Shown here: positions 1-5,226 of the stretch, piece by piece
How positions within the stretch are numbered: position 1 is the first letter of the stretch
Layout of the letters: every line of letters begins with the position of its first letter
Origin: CAJBIL01 sp044359525
GTDB taxonomy: Bacteria > Pseudomonadota > Gammaproteobacteria > Burkholderiales > Rhodocyclaceae
DNA length: 5,643 nt
Direction of reading: 5' to 3'
NCBI GenBank assembly: GCA_044359525.1
Contig: JBIKLY010000131.1
Location: 1-5,643, forward strand
Program-made: the position numbers and the translations under genes
The notes under the pieces: generated by a model
Seen by the model: only the letters and a program-made list of their open reading frames with translations
The model's database searches: none
What the model was told of the DNA's origin: nothing

Positions 1-21
1 GATTTGATCTAGGTTCTGCAT
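1..21 (-). CDS. pheS: Phenylalanyl-tRNA synthetase alpha subunit, first 7 codons (partial)
   Basis: Read on the minus strand, the last 21 bases form an open frame starting with ATG at position 21 and giving MQNLDQI. This resembles the usual betaproteobacterial PheS N-terminus (M-x-NLDQ). PheS is the catalytic subunit of the alpha2-beta2 enzyme that charges tRNA-Phe. The position fits the conserved order infC-rpmI-rplT-pheS-pheT, directly after rplT. The call rests on seven residues plus gene order, since the rest lies outside the window. A weak purine-rich stretch (GGTGAAG, minus strand) lies upstream, somewhat far from the ATG. The start lies 20 nt after the T-run of an intrinsic terminator, so expression probably depends on readthrough or on regulated termination. 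Confidence 0.75.
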
Positions 22-41
22 GAATTATTGCCACTTCACCG

Positions 42-66
42 AAAAAAAAGGAGGCTTGCGCCTCCC
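42..66 (-). terminator. Intrinsic terminator between rplT and pheS
   Basis: On the minus strand a GGAGGC stem (65-60), a GCAA tetraloop (59-56) and a GCCTCC stem (55-50) are followed by eight consecutive T (49-42). A G-T pair and A-T pairs can extend the stem outward. This is a textbook rho-independent terminator. It starts 20 bp after the rplT stop codon and ends 20 bp before the putative pheS start, so it either ends the ribosomal protein message or attenuates entry into pheS. Confidence 0.9.
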
Positions 67-86
67 TTCTTTGTCACCTGTACAGG

Positions 87-446
87 TTAGGCGCCGAGCT
101 GGGCTTTGGCTTGAACAGCCAGAGCAGCAAAAGCCGGCTTGTCGAAAACGGCCAGATCAGCCAGCACCTTGCGGTCGACTTCGATCTGCGCCTTCTTCAG
201 GCCATTCATGAAGGTGCTGTACTTCAGACCGACTTCACGGGCAGCCGCGTTGATACGGGCGATCCACAAAGCACGGAACTGACGCTTCCTTTGACGACGG
301 TCACGGTAAGCGTATTGACCCGCCTTCATCACCGCCTGTTTGGCGATGCGGTATACGTTCTTGCGACGGCCGCGGTAACCCTTGGCCAGTGCAATGATTT
401 TCTTGTGGCGCGCGCGCGCCGTTACACCACGTTTAACTCGGGGCAT
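87..446 (-). CDS. rplT: 50S ribosomal protein L20
   Basis: The 119-residue product matches bacterial L20 in length (usually 117-119) and wording. It has an extremely basic N-terminal half beginning MPRVKRGVTARARHKKI, including the segment ALAKGYRGRRKNVYR, and a globular C-terminal half containing FRALWIARINAAAR and STFMNGLKKA. L20 binds 23S rRNA and is needed early in large-subunit assembly. In enterobacteria it also represses its own operon by binding the rpmI leader mRNA. The start at 446 is supported by AAGGAG seven bases upstream. That Shine-Dalgarno overlaps the TAA stop of rpmI, so the two genes (11 bp apart) are probably translationally coupled. The gene ends in TAA, followed by an intrinsic terminator. 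Confidence 0.98.
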   Translation of the reverse strand: MPRVKRGVTARARHKKIIALAKGYRGRRKNVYRIAKQAVMKAGQYAYRDRRQRKRQFRALWIARINAAAREVGLKYSTFMNGLKKAQIEVDRKVLADLAVFDKPAFAALAVQAKAQLGA

Positions 447-457
447 CTTTAATCTCC

Positions 458-655
458 TTAAGCGTAAGGCATCATGGCGCGAACCATGGCCTTGTCGGAG
501 TCATGCACTCCGGTCATGCCGCGCAACTGACGCTTGGCTTTGGTGGTTTTCTTGGTCAGGATGTGGCGCTTGAACGCCTGTCCGCGCTTGATACGACCGC
601 TTGCGCTGACCTTGAAGCGCTTTTTGGCGCCACTCTTGGTCTTCATTTTGGGCAT
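458..655 (-). CDS. rpmI: 50S ribosomal protein L35
   Basis: The 65-residue, very basic protein begins MPKMKTKSGAKKRFKVSASG and contains RGQAFKRHILTKKTTKAKRQLRG split over residues 24-46, the hallmark of L35. The length equals that of the family. L35 is a small component of the large ribosomal subunit. The start at 655 is preceded by AGGAG with a 7-nt spacer. The gene lies 98 bp after infC, in a gap that carries possible regulatory hairpins, and 11 bp before rplT. Its stop codon TAA is the first part of the rplT Shine-Dalgarno (TAAGGAG), which links translation of L35 and L20. Confidence 0.98.
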   Translation of the reverse strand: MPKMKTKSGAKKRFKVSASGRIKRGQAFKRHILTKKTTKAKRQLRGMTGVHDSDKAMVRAMMPYA

Positions 656-686
656 TTGAATGCTCCTATTTTAAACATGGCAGCAG

Positions 687-706
687 GTGTCCCCCGACGG
701 GAGCAC
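687..706 (-). promoter_or_regulatory. Hairpin in the rpmI leader, candidate L20 autoregulatory site
   Basis: On the minus strand the segment reads GTGC-TCCC-GTCG-GGGG-ACAC. It can fold into a stem (GTG/CAC, one C-A mismatch, TCCC/GGGG with one G-T pair) closed by a GTCG loop. A smaller TACC/GGTA hairpin lies just upstream (about 717-731). No T-run follows, so it is not a typical terminator. In E. coli the infC-rpmI-rplT message carries an L20-binding structure upstream of rpmI. The 98-nt gap here is the equivalent place, but the match in structure is not shown. Confidence 0.3.
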
Positions 707-753
707 TTTTAACCTGATACCACTTGTGGGTACTGCAACTGCTTACAACAAAA

Positions 754-1275
754 CTACTTCTTCTTGTGCGGCGTCAGAATCATCACCATCTGACGGCCTT
801 CCATCTTGGGCATCTGCTCGACCAGCGCGAATTCCTGAAGATCTGTCCGGATCCGCTCGATTTGGCGCATACCGATTTCCTGGTGCGCCATTTCGCGACC
901 ACGGAAGCGCAAAGTTACTTTCACCTTGTCATCTTCTTCCAGGAAGCGCGTCATGTTGCGCAGCTTGATCTGGTAGTCATTTTCGTCGGTACCCGGACGA
1001 AACTTGACTTCCTTGACCTGAACCTGTTTCTGCTTGAGTTTCTGCTCGTGCTGCCGCTTCTGCTCCTGGTACTTGAATTTACCGAAGTCCATGATGCGGC
1101 AAACCGGCGGCTGGGCCATCGGGGCGATCTCGACCAGATCGACGCCCGCCTCTTCAGCCAACTGCAGCGCTTCTCTTACACTTACGATTCCGAGCGGTTC
1201 GCCTTCTACACCTACCAGACGAATTTCTGGTGCGTTGATCTCTTCGTTAACGCGTTGCGCCTTTTGCAGTGCGAT
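754..1275 (-). CDS. infC: Translation initiation factor IF-3, ATC start codon
   Basis: IF3 binds the 30S subunit, keeps it apart from 50S and checks the start codon and initiator tRNA. From ATC at 1275 the protein has 173 residues, the usual IF3 length. The N-domain contains RVNEEINAPEIRLVGVEGEP (residues 8-27) and VDLVEIAP. The lysine/glutamine-rich linker is around residues 75-88 (KYQEQKRQHEQKLKQKQ). The C-domain contains VKEVKFRPGTDENDYQIK and VTLRFRGREMAHQEIG. No ATG, GTG or TTG precedes the conserved N-terminus in frame, and the first ordinary starts fall inside the N-domain (TTG at 1161). ATC at 1275 has AGGAG upstream with a 7-nt spacer. Ile-codon starts are well known for infC and allow IF3 to repress its own synthesis. 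The gene begins 26 bp after thrS and ends in TAG. Confidence 0.95.
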   Translation of the reverse strand: MALQKAQRVNEEINAPEIRLVGVEGEPLGIVSVREALQLAEEAGVDLVEIAPMAQPPVCRIMDFGKFKYQEQKRQHEQKLKQKQVQVKEVKFRPGTDENDYQIKLRNMTRFLEEDDKVKVTLRFRGREMAHQEIGMRQIERIRTDLQEFALVEQMPKMEGRQMVMILTPHKKK

Positions 1276-1301
1276 GGTCCCGCTCCTTGTTCTGAAATAA
1301 A

Positions 1302-3218
1302 TTAAGCCGTGCCACTACGCGCCGCGACTTCACCAAGAAGTCGCTCAATCAGTGCCTCGAGCGGCATTTGCCCGAGATCCTGACCACCGCGTGTACGCAC
1401 GGCCACCAGACTTTCTGCCACTTCCTTATCGCCGACGACGATCTGGTAGGGCAGCTTGTTCAAGCTATGTTCGCGTATTTTATAGGTTATTTTCTCGTTG
1501 CGCAAATCCGACTCGACGCGCAGACCCGCCTGACGTAGTGTTTTTGCAACATCTTCGGCATAGGCGGATTGCTTTTCAGAGATATTCAGCACGACGATTT
1601 GCACCGGCGACAGCCACAAAGGCATCGCACCGGTGCAGTTCTCGATCAGCATCCCGATAAAACGCTCCAGCGAACCCAAAATCGCACGATGCAACATCAC
1701 CGGCGTGTGCCGGGTATTGTCATCTCCGACGAACTCAGCGCCGAGACGCTGCGGCATCGAGAAATCAACCTGCACCGTACCGCACTGCCACGAGCGACCG
1801 ATCGCATCCTTGATGTGAAATTCAATTTTCGGGCCGTAAAAAGCGCCCTCGCCCGGCAGTTCGTCCCATGCCAGACCGGATGCCTTGAGCGCCTCACGCA
1901 AGGCCAGCTCGGCTTTGTCCCAGACCTCATCCGAGCCGACGCGCTTTTCCGGACGCAAGGCCAGCTTGACGGTTACGTCGTTGAAACCGAAATCGGCATA
2001 AACCTTGCGCACGAGCTCGTTGAAAGCGGTCACTTCGGATTGAATCTGGTCTTCGGTACAGAAAATATGACCATCATCCTGCGTAAAACCGCGCACCCGC
2101 ATGATGCCGTGCAGGGCACCCGACGGTTCATTGCGATGACAGGAGCCAAATTCGCCGTAGCGCAAGGGCAGATCACGGTAACTGCGCAGCCCGGTGTTGA
2201 ATATCTGGATGTGCCCCGGGCAATTCATCGGCTTGATCGCGTATTCGCGCTTTTCCGACTCGGTGGTGAACATGTTGTCCTTGAAGTTCTCCCAGTGCCC
2301 GGATTTTTCCCACAGGCTACGGTCGAGAATCTGCGGACACTTTACTTCCTGATAACCATTGTCCCGATAGACGTTGCGCATGTACTGCTCGATTTCCTGC
2401 CACATCGCCCAGCCTTTGGGGTGCCAGAAAATCATGCCCGGCGCTTCTTCCTGCAGATGAAAGAGATCGAGCTGACGGCCCAACTTGCGATGGTCGCGCT
2501 TTTCGGCCTCTTCCAGCATATGCAGATACGCGTCCTGATCTTCCTTCTTGACCCAGGCCGTGCCATAGATACGCTGCAACTGCGCATTGCGGTGATCGCC
2601 GCGCCAGTAGGCACCGGCTACCTTCATCAGCTTGAAAACCTTGAGCTTGGCCGTCGATGGAACGTGCGGGCCACGGCACAAATCGATGAAATCGCCCTCA
2701 CGATAAAGCGAAACATCTTCGCCAGCCGGAATGGCACCGATCAACTCGGCCTTGTAGTGCTCGCCGATCGACTTGAAGAATTCAATCGCATCGTCACGTT
2801 TCCAGACTTCGCGGGAGATCGGGAGATCGCGCTTGGCGATTTCACCCATGCGCTTCTCGATCGCCACCAGATCTTCAGGCGTAAACGGACGCGGGCAGGC
2901 GAAGTCGTAATAAAAGCCGTTTTCAATGGCCGGCCCGATCGTCACCTGCGCATCGGGGAACAACTCCTTGACGGCATACGCAAGCAAATGCGCGGTGGAG
3001 TGACGGATGACGTCGACGCCTTCCGGGTCTTTTTCCGTGACGATGCCGAGTTGAACATCGGCTTCAATGAGGAAAGAAGTATCGACCAAGCGACCGTTGA
3101 CCTTACCGGCCAGCGCAGCACGCGCCAGACCGGCACCAATGCTTTGAGCGACTTCGGCAACCGTAACCGGCTGCGCGAATTCCCGTTGCGAACCATCAGG
3201 TAGCGTAATGACCGGCAT
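1302..3218 (-). CDS. thrS: Threonyl-tRNA synthetase
   Basis: This class II enzyme attaches threonine to tRNA-Thr. The 638-residue length is normal (E. coli 642). Domains in order are TGS (about 1-62), the editing domain (about 65-225), the catalytic core (about 243-535) and the anticodon-binding domain (about 536-632). The editing-site residues are present: H73 and H77 in HSTAH, C181 and H185 in LCRGPH. The zinc ligands are C333 (MNCPGH), H384 (DDGH) and H510 (VMLH). Motif 2 is around FGSCHRNEPSG with R362. Motif 3 is HRAILGSLERF with R519. All are shifted by one or zero from the E. coli numbers, so the enzyme looks fully functional and able to edit Ser-tRNA-Thr. The ATG at 3218 gives the standard MPVITLPDGS start. 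Only a weak GGGG stretch precedes it. An intrinsic terminator ends 19 bp upstream. Confidence 0.98.
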   Translation of the reverse strand: MPVITLPDGSQREFAQPVTVAEVAQSIGAGLARAALAGKVNGRLVDTSFLIEADVQLGIVTEKDPEGVDVIRHSTAHLLAYAVKELFPDAQVTIGPAIENGFYYDFACPRPFTPEDLVAIEKRMGEIAKRDLPISREVWKRDDAIEFFKSIGEHYKAELIGAIPAGEDVSLYREGDFIDLCRGPHVPSTAKLKVFKLMKVAGAYWRGDHRNAQLQRIYGTAWVKKEDQDAYLHMLEEAEKRDHRKLGRQLDLFHLQEEAPGMIFWHPKGWAMWQEIEQYMRNVYRDNGYQEVKCPQILDRSLWEKSGHWENFKDNMFTTESEKREYAIKPMNCPGHIQIFNTGLRSYRDLPLRYGEFGSCHRNEPSGALHGIMRVRGFTQDDGHIFCTEDQIQSEVTAFNELVRKVYADFGFNDVTVKLALRPEKRVGSDEVWDKAELALREALKASGLAWDELPGEGAFYGPKIEFHIKDAIGRSWQCGTVQVDFSMPQRLGAEFVGDDNTRHTPVMLHRAILGSLERFIGMLIENCTGAMPLWLSPVQIVVLNISEKQSAYAEDVAKTLRQAGLRVESDLRNEKITYKIREHSLNKLPYQIVVGDKEVAESLVAVRTRGGQDLGQMPLEALIERLLGEVAARSGTA

Positions 3219-3237
3219 TTTTCGACCCCGGAAAATA

Positions 3238-3268
3238 ATAAAAGCCAGAGACTCGCTCTGGCTTTTAT
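3238..3268 (-). terminator. Intrinsic terminator between tRNA-Val and thrS
   Basis: A perfect 13-bp inverted repeat (3256-3268 with 3238-3250) encloses the 5-nt loop 3251-3255. Read on the minus strand, the stem is ATAAAAGCCAGAG / CTCTGGCTTTTAT. The T-rich end of the stem and the following TATTTT give the usual U-rich tail. It lies 5 nt after the encoded CCA of tRNA-Val and 19 nt before the thrS ATG. It most likely ends the tRNA transcript and would limit readthrough into thrS. Confidence 0.85.
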
Positions 3269-3273
3269 ATGTT

Positions 3274-3350
3274 TGGTAGGCGCGATTGGACTCGAACCAA
3301 CGACCCCCACCATGTCAAGGTGGTGCTCTAACCAGCTGAGCTACGCGCCT
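3274..3350 (-). tRNA. tRNA-Val (anticodon GAC)
   Basis: The 77-nt sequence folds as a full cloverleaf: acceptor AGGCGCG/CGCGCCT (7 bp), D arm GCTC-AGCTGGTTA-GAGC, anticodon arm CCACC-TTGACAT-GGTGG, variable loop GGGTC, T arm GTTGG-TTCGAGT-CCAAT, discriminator A and encoded CCA. The loop TTGACAT gives anticodon GAC (plus-strand positions 3314-3316), which reads the Val codons GUC and GUU. It has its own strong promoter upstream (3393-3420) and a terminator just downstream. A copy of its first 14 nt with part of the 5' flank occurs again at 4354-4384. Confidence 0.97.
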
Positions 3351-3367
3351 TCATCGTCGCTTGAGCT
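3337..3367. repeat. Direct repeat copy A: 5' end of tRNA-Val plus flank
   Basis: Plus-strand TGAGCTACGCGCCTTCATC (3337-3355) is identical to 4354-4372. The similarity continues to 3367, with 27 of 31 positions identical by hand alignment. This copy spans the first 14 nt of the functional tRNA-Val and 17 nt of its 5' flank. Together with copy B it brackets the EcsC-family gene and the tRNA promoter. Confidence 0.85.
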
Positions 3368-3392
3368 AGCGTGCGACTTCAAAGAAGGCCGA

Positions 3393-3420
3393 ATTATACG
3401 GGTGCTGAAGGGCAAGTCAA
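3393..3420 (-). promoter_or_regulatory. Sigma-70 promoter of tRNA-Val
   Basis: On the minus strand a -35 box TTGACT (3420-3415) is followed by a 16-bp spacer and a perfect -10 box TATAAT (3398-3393). The bases after the -10 box (TCGGCC) are GC-rich, as in many stable-RNA promoters under stringent control. That last point is inference. Transcription would start near 3386, leaving a leader of about 35 nt before the mature tRNA. It is the strongest promoter visible in the window. Confidence 0.85.
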
Positions 3421-3476
3421 CAAGCTATCGGCAAATTTAACGTTGCATCGGAAGCGATACAAGCCGCAATGGACGC

Positions 3477-4283
3477 TCAGATGACCGACTTCAACTCCAC
3501 ATACTTTTTCCGAACGATTTCCTGACCATATTTGATCTCCAGCCGACGCACACAAAAGTGGCCGCGCGCCATGTTCTGGAAATGGTCGATGAACACCGTG
3601 TTGATGACCGCGCCACCGATGGCACCAATGACTGGAACGAGCTGAGCTGCCGCTTTTTCTGTGACATTGATGGAGTAGCGCTTTGCGATTAATGTGATCA
3701 AGCGAACAATGGCGGGCGCTGTTTCCTTTTGCAGCCCGTTCTTGCCGATATGAGCCGCCGCCTTGGATACGGCCTTACTCATGGCTTCCCGTGCAACAAA
3801 GTAGCCCACCTCGGCACCATCGTCGCTGCTGGAACCGCCCCCGAACGCCAGAACCTGTACGCATTCAAGCTGGACTTGCAGATCTTGCAAGTCGGCGCCT
3901 TCACTTCTGGCCACGTCGGCAATCGAGCGCATCATGATGGCGGTTGATACGGGGAGCTCGATAGTGAGTGCAAGCAAGCCAAACGCACCACCCACCGCAC
4001 CGGTCGTTGCCGTGGCCGCTGCATGCCACCAATTTGATGCCGCCGGCGTTTCCGCGCCGGACTTCGGGTCATGGTGATCCAGCGTTTTGAGCGATAACTT
4101 TAGCGCGCCCTGTATCGCGTTCTGGGTGGCCGAACCGATGACAGCCGTTGCTTTCGCGGGCAGGAGTGCAATGGCCTTTTCAATCGGGGTGCCGATGAAA
4201 TCAGCGACCTTGGCGCCGAAACTCGGGTTCTCGAGCAAATCAACCGCGACTCGAAGATCGCGCAATTCTTTTTCATCAAGCAT
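3477..4283 (-). CDS. EcsC family protein
   Basis: The 268-residue protein resembles the EcsC family (Pfam EcsC), named after the third gene of the Bacillus Ecs ABC-transporter locus. The biochemical function of the family is not known to me. Visible features are a hydrophobic glycine/alanine-rich segment at about 92-117 leading into ELPVSTAIMMRSIADVA (109-125), then CVQVLAFGGGSSSDD (141-155), a second hydrophobic stretch LVPVIGAIGGAVINTVF (215-231), and a basic tail with RRLEIKYGQEIVRKKY (246-261). It may associate with the membrane; I see no signal peptide. The start at 4283 has AAGGAG with a 9-nt spacer. There are no EcsA/EcsB transporter genes nearby. Base composition dips near its 3' end (25 G+C of 60 at 3481-3540, hand count). 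It is bracketed by tRNA-Val 5'-end repeats, suggesting acquisition or rearrangement. Confidence 0.85.
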   Translation of the reverse strand: MLDEKELRDLRVAVDLLENPSFGAKVADFIGTPIEKAIALLPAKATAVIGSATQNAIQGALKLSLKTLDHHDPKSGAETPAASNWWHAAATATTGAVGGAFGLLALTIELPVSTAIMMRSIADVARSEGADLQDLQVQLECVQVLAFGGGSSSDDGAEVGYFVAREAMSKAVSKAAAHIGKNGLQKETAPAIVRLITLIAKRYSINVTEKAAAQLVPVIGAIGGAVINTVFIDHFQNMARGHFCVRRLEIKYGQEIVRKKYVELKSVI

Positions 4284-4300
4284 GGAACACCGCTCCTTCA

Positions 4301-4318
4301 GACAATGGCGCCATTGTC
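4301..4318. promoter_or_regulatory. 18-bp perfect palindrome before the EcsC gene
   Basis: The sequence GACAATGGCGCCATTGTC equals its own reverse complement over all 18 bases. It ends 2 bp before the AAGGAG ribosome binding site of the EcsC-family gene. As DNA it could be an operator for a dimeric regulator. As RNA it would form a 7-bp stem with a GCGC loop next to the ribosome binding site. It lacks a T-run, so it is not a terminator. No matching promoter is clear, so the role is open. Confidence 0.5.
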
Positions 4319-4353
4319 ACTCAGTCGCTCAATCAAGCAGCCTCTATGTACGT

Positions 4354-4384
4354 TGAGCTACGCGCCTTCATCATCCGCTGAGCT
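4354..4384. repeat. Direct repeat copy B: orphan tRNA-Val 5' fragment
   Basis: This stretch repeats copy A: 19 bp are identical (4354-4372) and 27 of 31 positions match in total. On the minus strand it reads 17 nt of tRNA flank followed by AGGCGCGTAGCTCA, the first 14 nt of tRNA-Val. The sequence then diverges, so no tRNA can fold here. No counterpart of the tRNA promoter is visible at the matching distance. It lies in the 155-bp gap between the exonuclease and EcsC genes, which otherwise holds only the palindrome and a ribosome binding site. Confidence 0.85.
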
Positions 4385-4438
4385 GCCTGTCAGGCTGTCA
4401 GGATCGATTGCGCGACAAGCGTTCCGGCGTCAGCAGAA

Positions 4439-5224
4439 CTACTGCCAGGCCGCCAGAAATTCCTGCCAGTGCGGCTTGCCAAGTTTCTCCAGTTCGCTAC
4501 GCACGAAAGCAATTTCATCATCGTATTCAGTGCGTGACAACTCCCCACGCATCAGGCGAAAACGGATGGCGACGAGATAGGTATTGACCACATCGGTTTC
4601 GCAGTAATCACGGATTTCAGCGACCTTGCCTGCTTGCCAGGCGTCCCACACCTTGCTGCCGTCCATGCCGAGCTTGCCGGGAAAGCCGATCAGCTTGGCC
4701 AGATCGTCGAGCGGCGCACTGGCGCGCGGCTGGTACATCGCCAGCAGGTCCATCAGATCGAGGTGGCGCGTGTGGTAGCGGCTGATGTAGTTGTTCCACT
4801 TGAAGTCGCGGCTGTCGGCATAATCACCATCGCCGAGATCCCAATAGCGGGGCGCAACCACACCATGAATCAACCCACGGTAGTGCAGCACCGGCAAGTC
4901 GAAACCGCCGCCGTTCCAGGAAACGATCTGCGGCGTAAACTTCTCAATGCCGTCGAAGAAGCGCTGAATGATCTCGGCCTCGCCCTGCTCCGGCTCAGCC
5001 AATGACCAGACACGAAAGTCCTTGCCGGCGCGCAGCGCGCAGGAAATGACGGCAATACGCTGCAGATGCAACGGCAGGAAGTCGGTGCCGTTCTGCGCGC
5101 GGCGCTGCTGGAAAGCGAGTTCAGCGACTTCGGCATCGGAGAGCGCCGGATCAAGGTCGTGCAGACGACGCAGACCCGGCACATCGGGGATGGTTTCGAT
5201 ATCGAAGACGAGAACGGGCTTCAT
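4439..5224 (-). CDS. Predicted 3'-5' exonuclease, PolB-like DEDDy family
   Basis: The 261-residue protein looks like the DNA_pol_B_exo2 family, whose members resemble the proofreading domain of family B DNA polymerases without a polymerase part. The DEDDy residues are visible: motif I VFDIETIP with D8 and E10, motif II SWNGGGFDLPVL with D109, and motif III YCETD with Y207 and D211. HLDLMDL (154-160) supplies further conserved acidic residues. A two-metal cleavage of DNA or RNA 3' ends is expected from the family, but the cellular substrate is unknown. The ATG at 5224 gives MKPVLVFDIET, so little could be missing at the N-terminus. It starts 2 bp after the cysM stop and has no good Shine-Dalgarno, which suggests translational coupling. 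No clear terminator follows it. Confidence 0.9.
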   Translation of the reverse strand: MKPVLVFDIETIPDVPGLRRLHDLDPALSDAEVAELAFQQRRAQNGTDFLPLHLQRIAVISCALRAGKDFRVWSLAEPEQGEAEIIQRFFDGIEKFTPQIVSWNGGGFDLPVLHYRGLIHGVVAPRYWDLGDGDYADSRDFKWNNYISRYHTRHLDLMDLLAMYQPRASAPLDDLAKLIGFPGKLGMDGSKVWDAWQAGKVAEIRDYCETDVVNTYLVAIRFRLMRGELSRTEYDDEIAFVRSELEKLGKPHWQEFLAAWQ

Positions 5225-5226
5225 GT

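Noticed and set aside
754..1161. Short version of infC starting at TTG 1161
   Set aside because: It would delete the conserved N-terminal 38 residues of IF3 and has no Shine-Dalgarno. The ATC start at 1275 has one and restores the normal length.
724..1305. 193-codon plus-strand open frame opposite infC
   Set aside because: It is antisense to infC and gives a leucine-rich, low-complexity product mirrored from the Lys/Gln/Glu codons of IF3.
1569..3203. 544-codon open frame on the plus strand opposite thrS
   Set aside because: It lies entirely antisense to a full-length, motif-complete thrS, starts at TTG, and its product shows no recognisable domain. Long antisense frames are common opposite GC-rich genes.
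4276..4314. 12-codon upstream frame (MAPLSEGAVFHA) overlapping the EcsC start
   Set aside because: Its ATG lies inside the palindrome and lacks a convincing ribosome binding site, so it is likely a by-product of the palindrome sequence.
4327..4358. GCTCAA...TTGAGC inverted repeat in the gap before the EcsC gene
   Set aside because: Only 6 bp per arm with a 20-nt loop, no T-run, and one arm belongs to the tRNA-derived repeat; it may be chance.
4354..4384. Second tRNA gene at the repeat copy B
   Set aside because: Only the first 14 nt match tRNA-Val. No D, anticodon or T arm can be formed after that.
4385..4402. Short repeat CTGACAG / CCTGACAG after the exonuclease gene, considered as a terminator
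   Set aside because: The only stem (GCCTG/CAGGC) would leave a one-base loop and no T-run follows.
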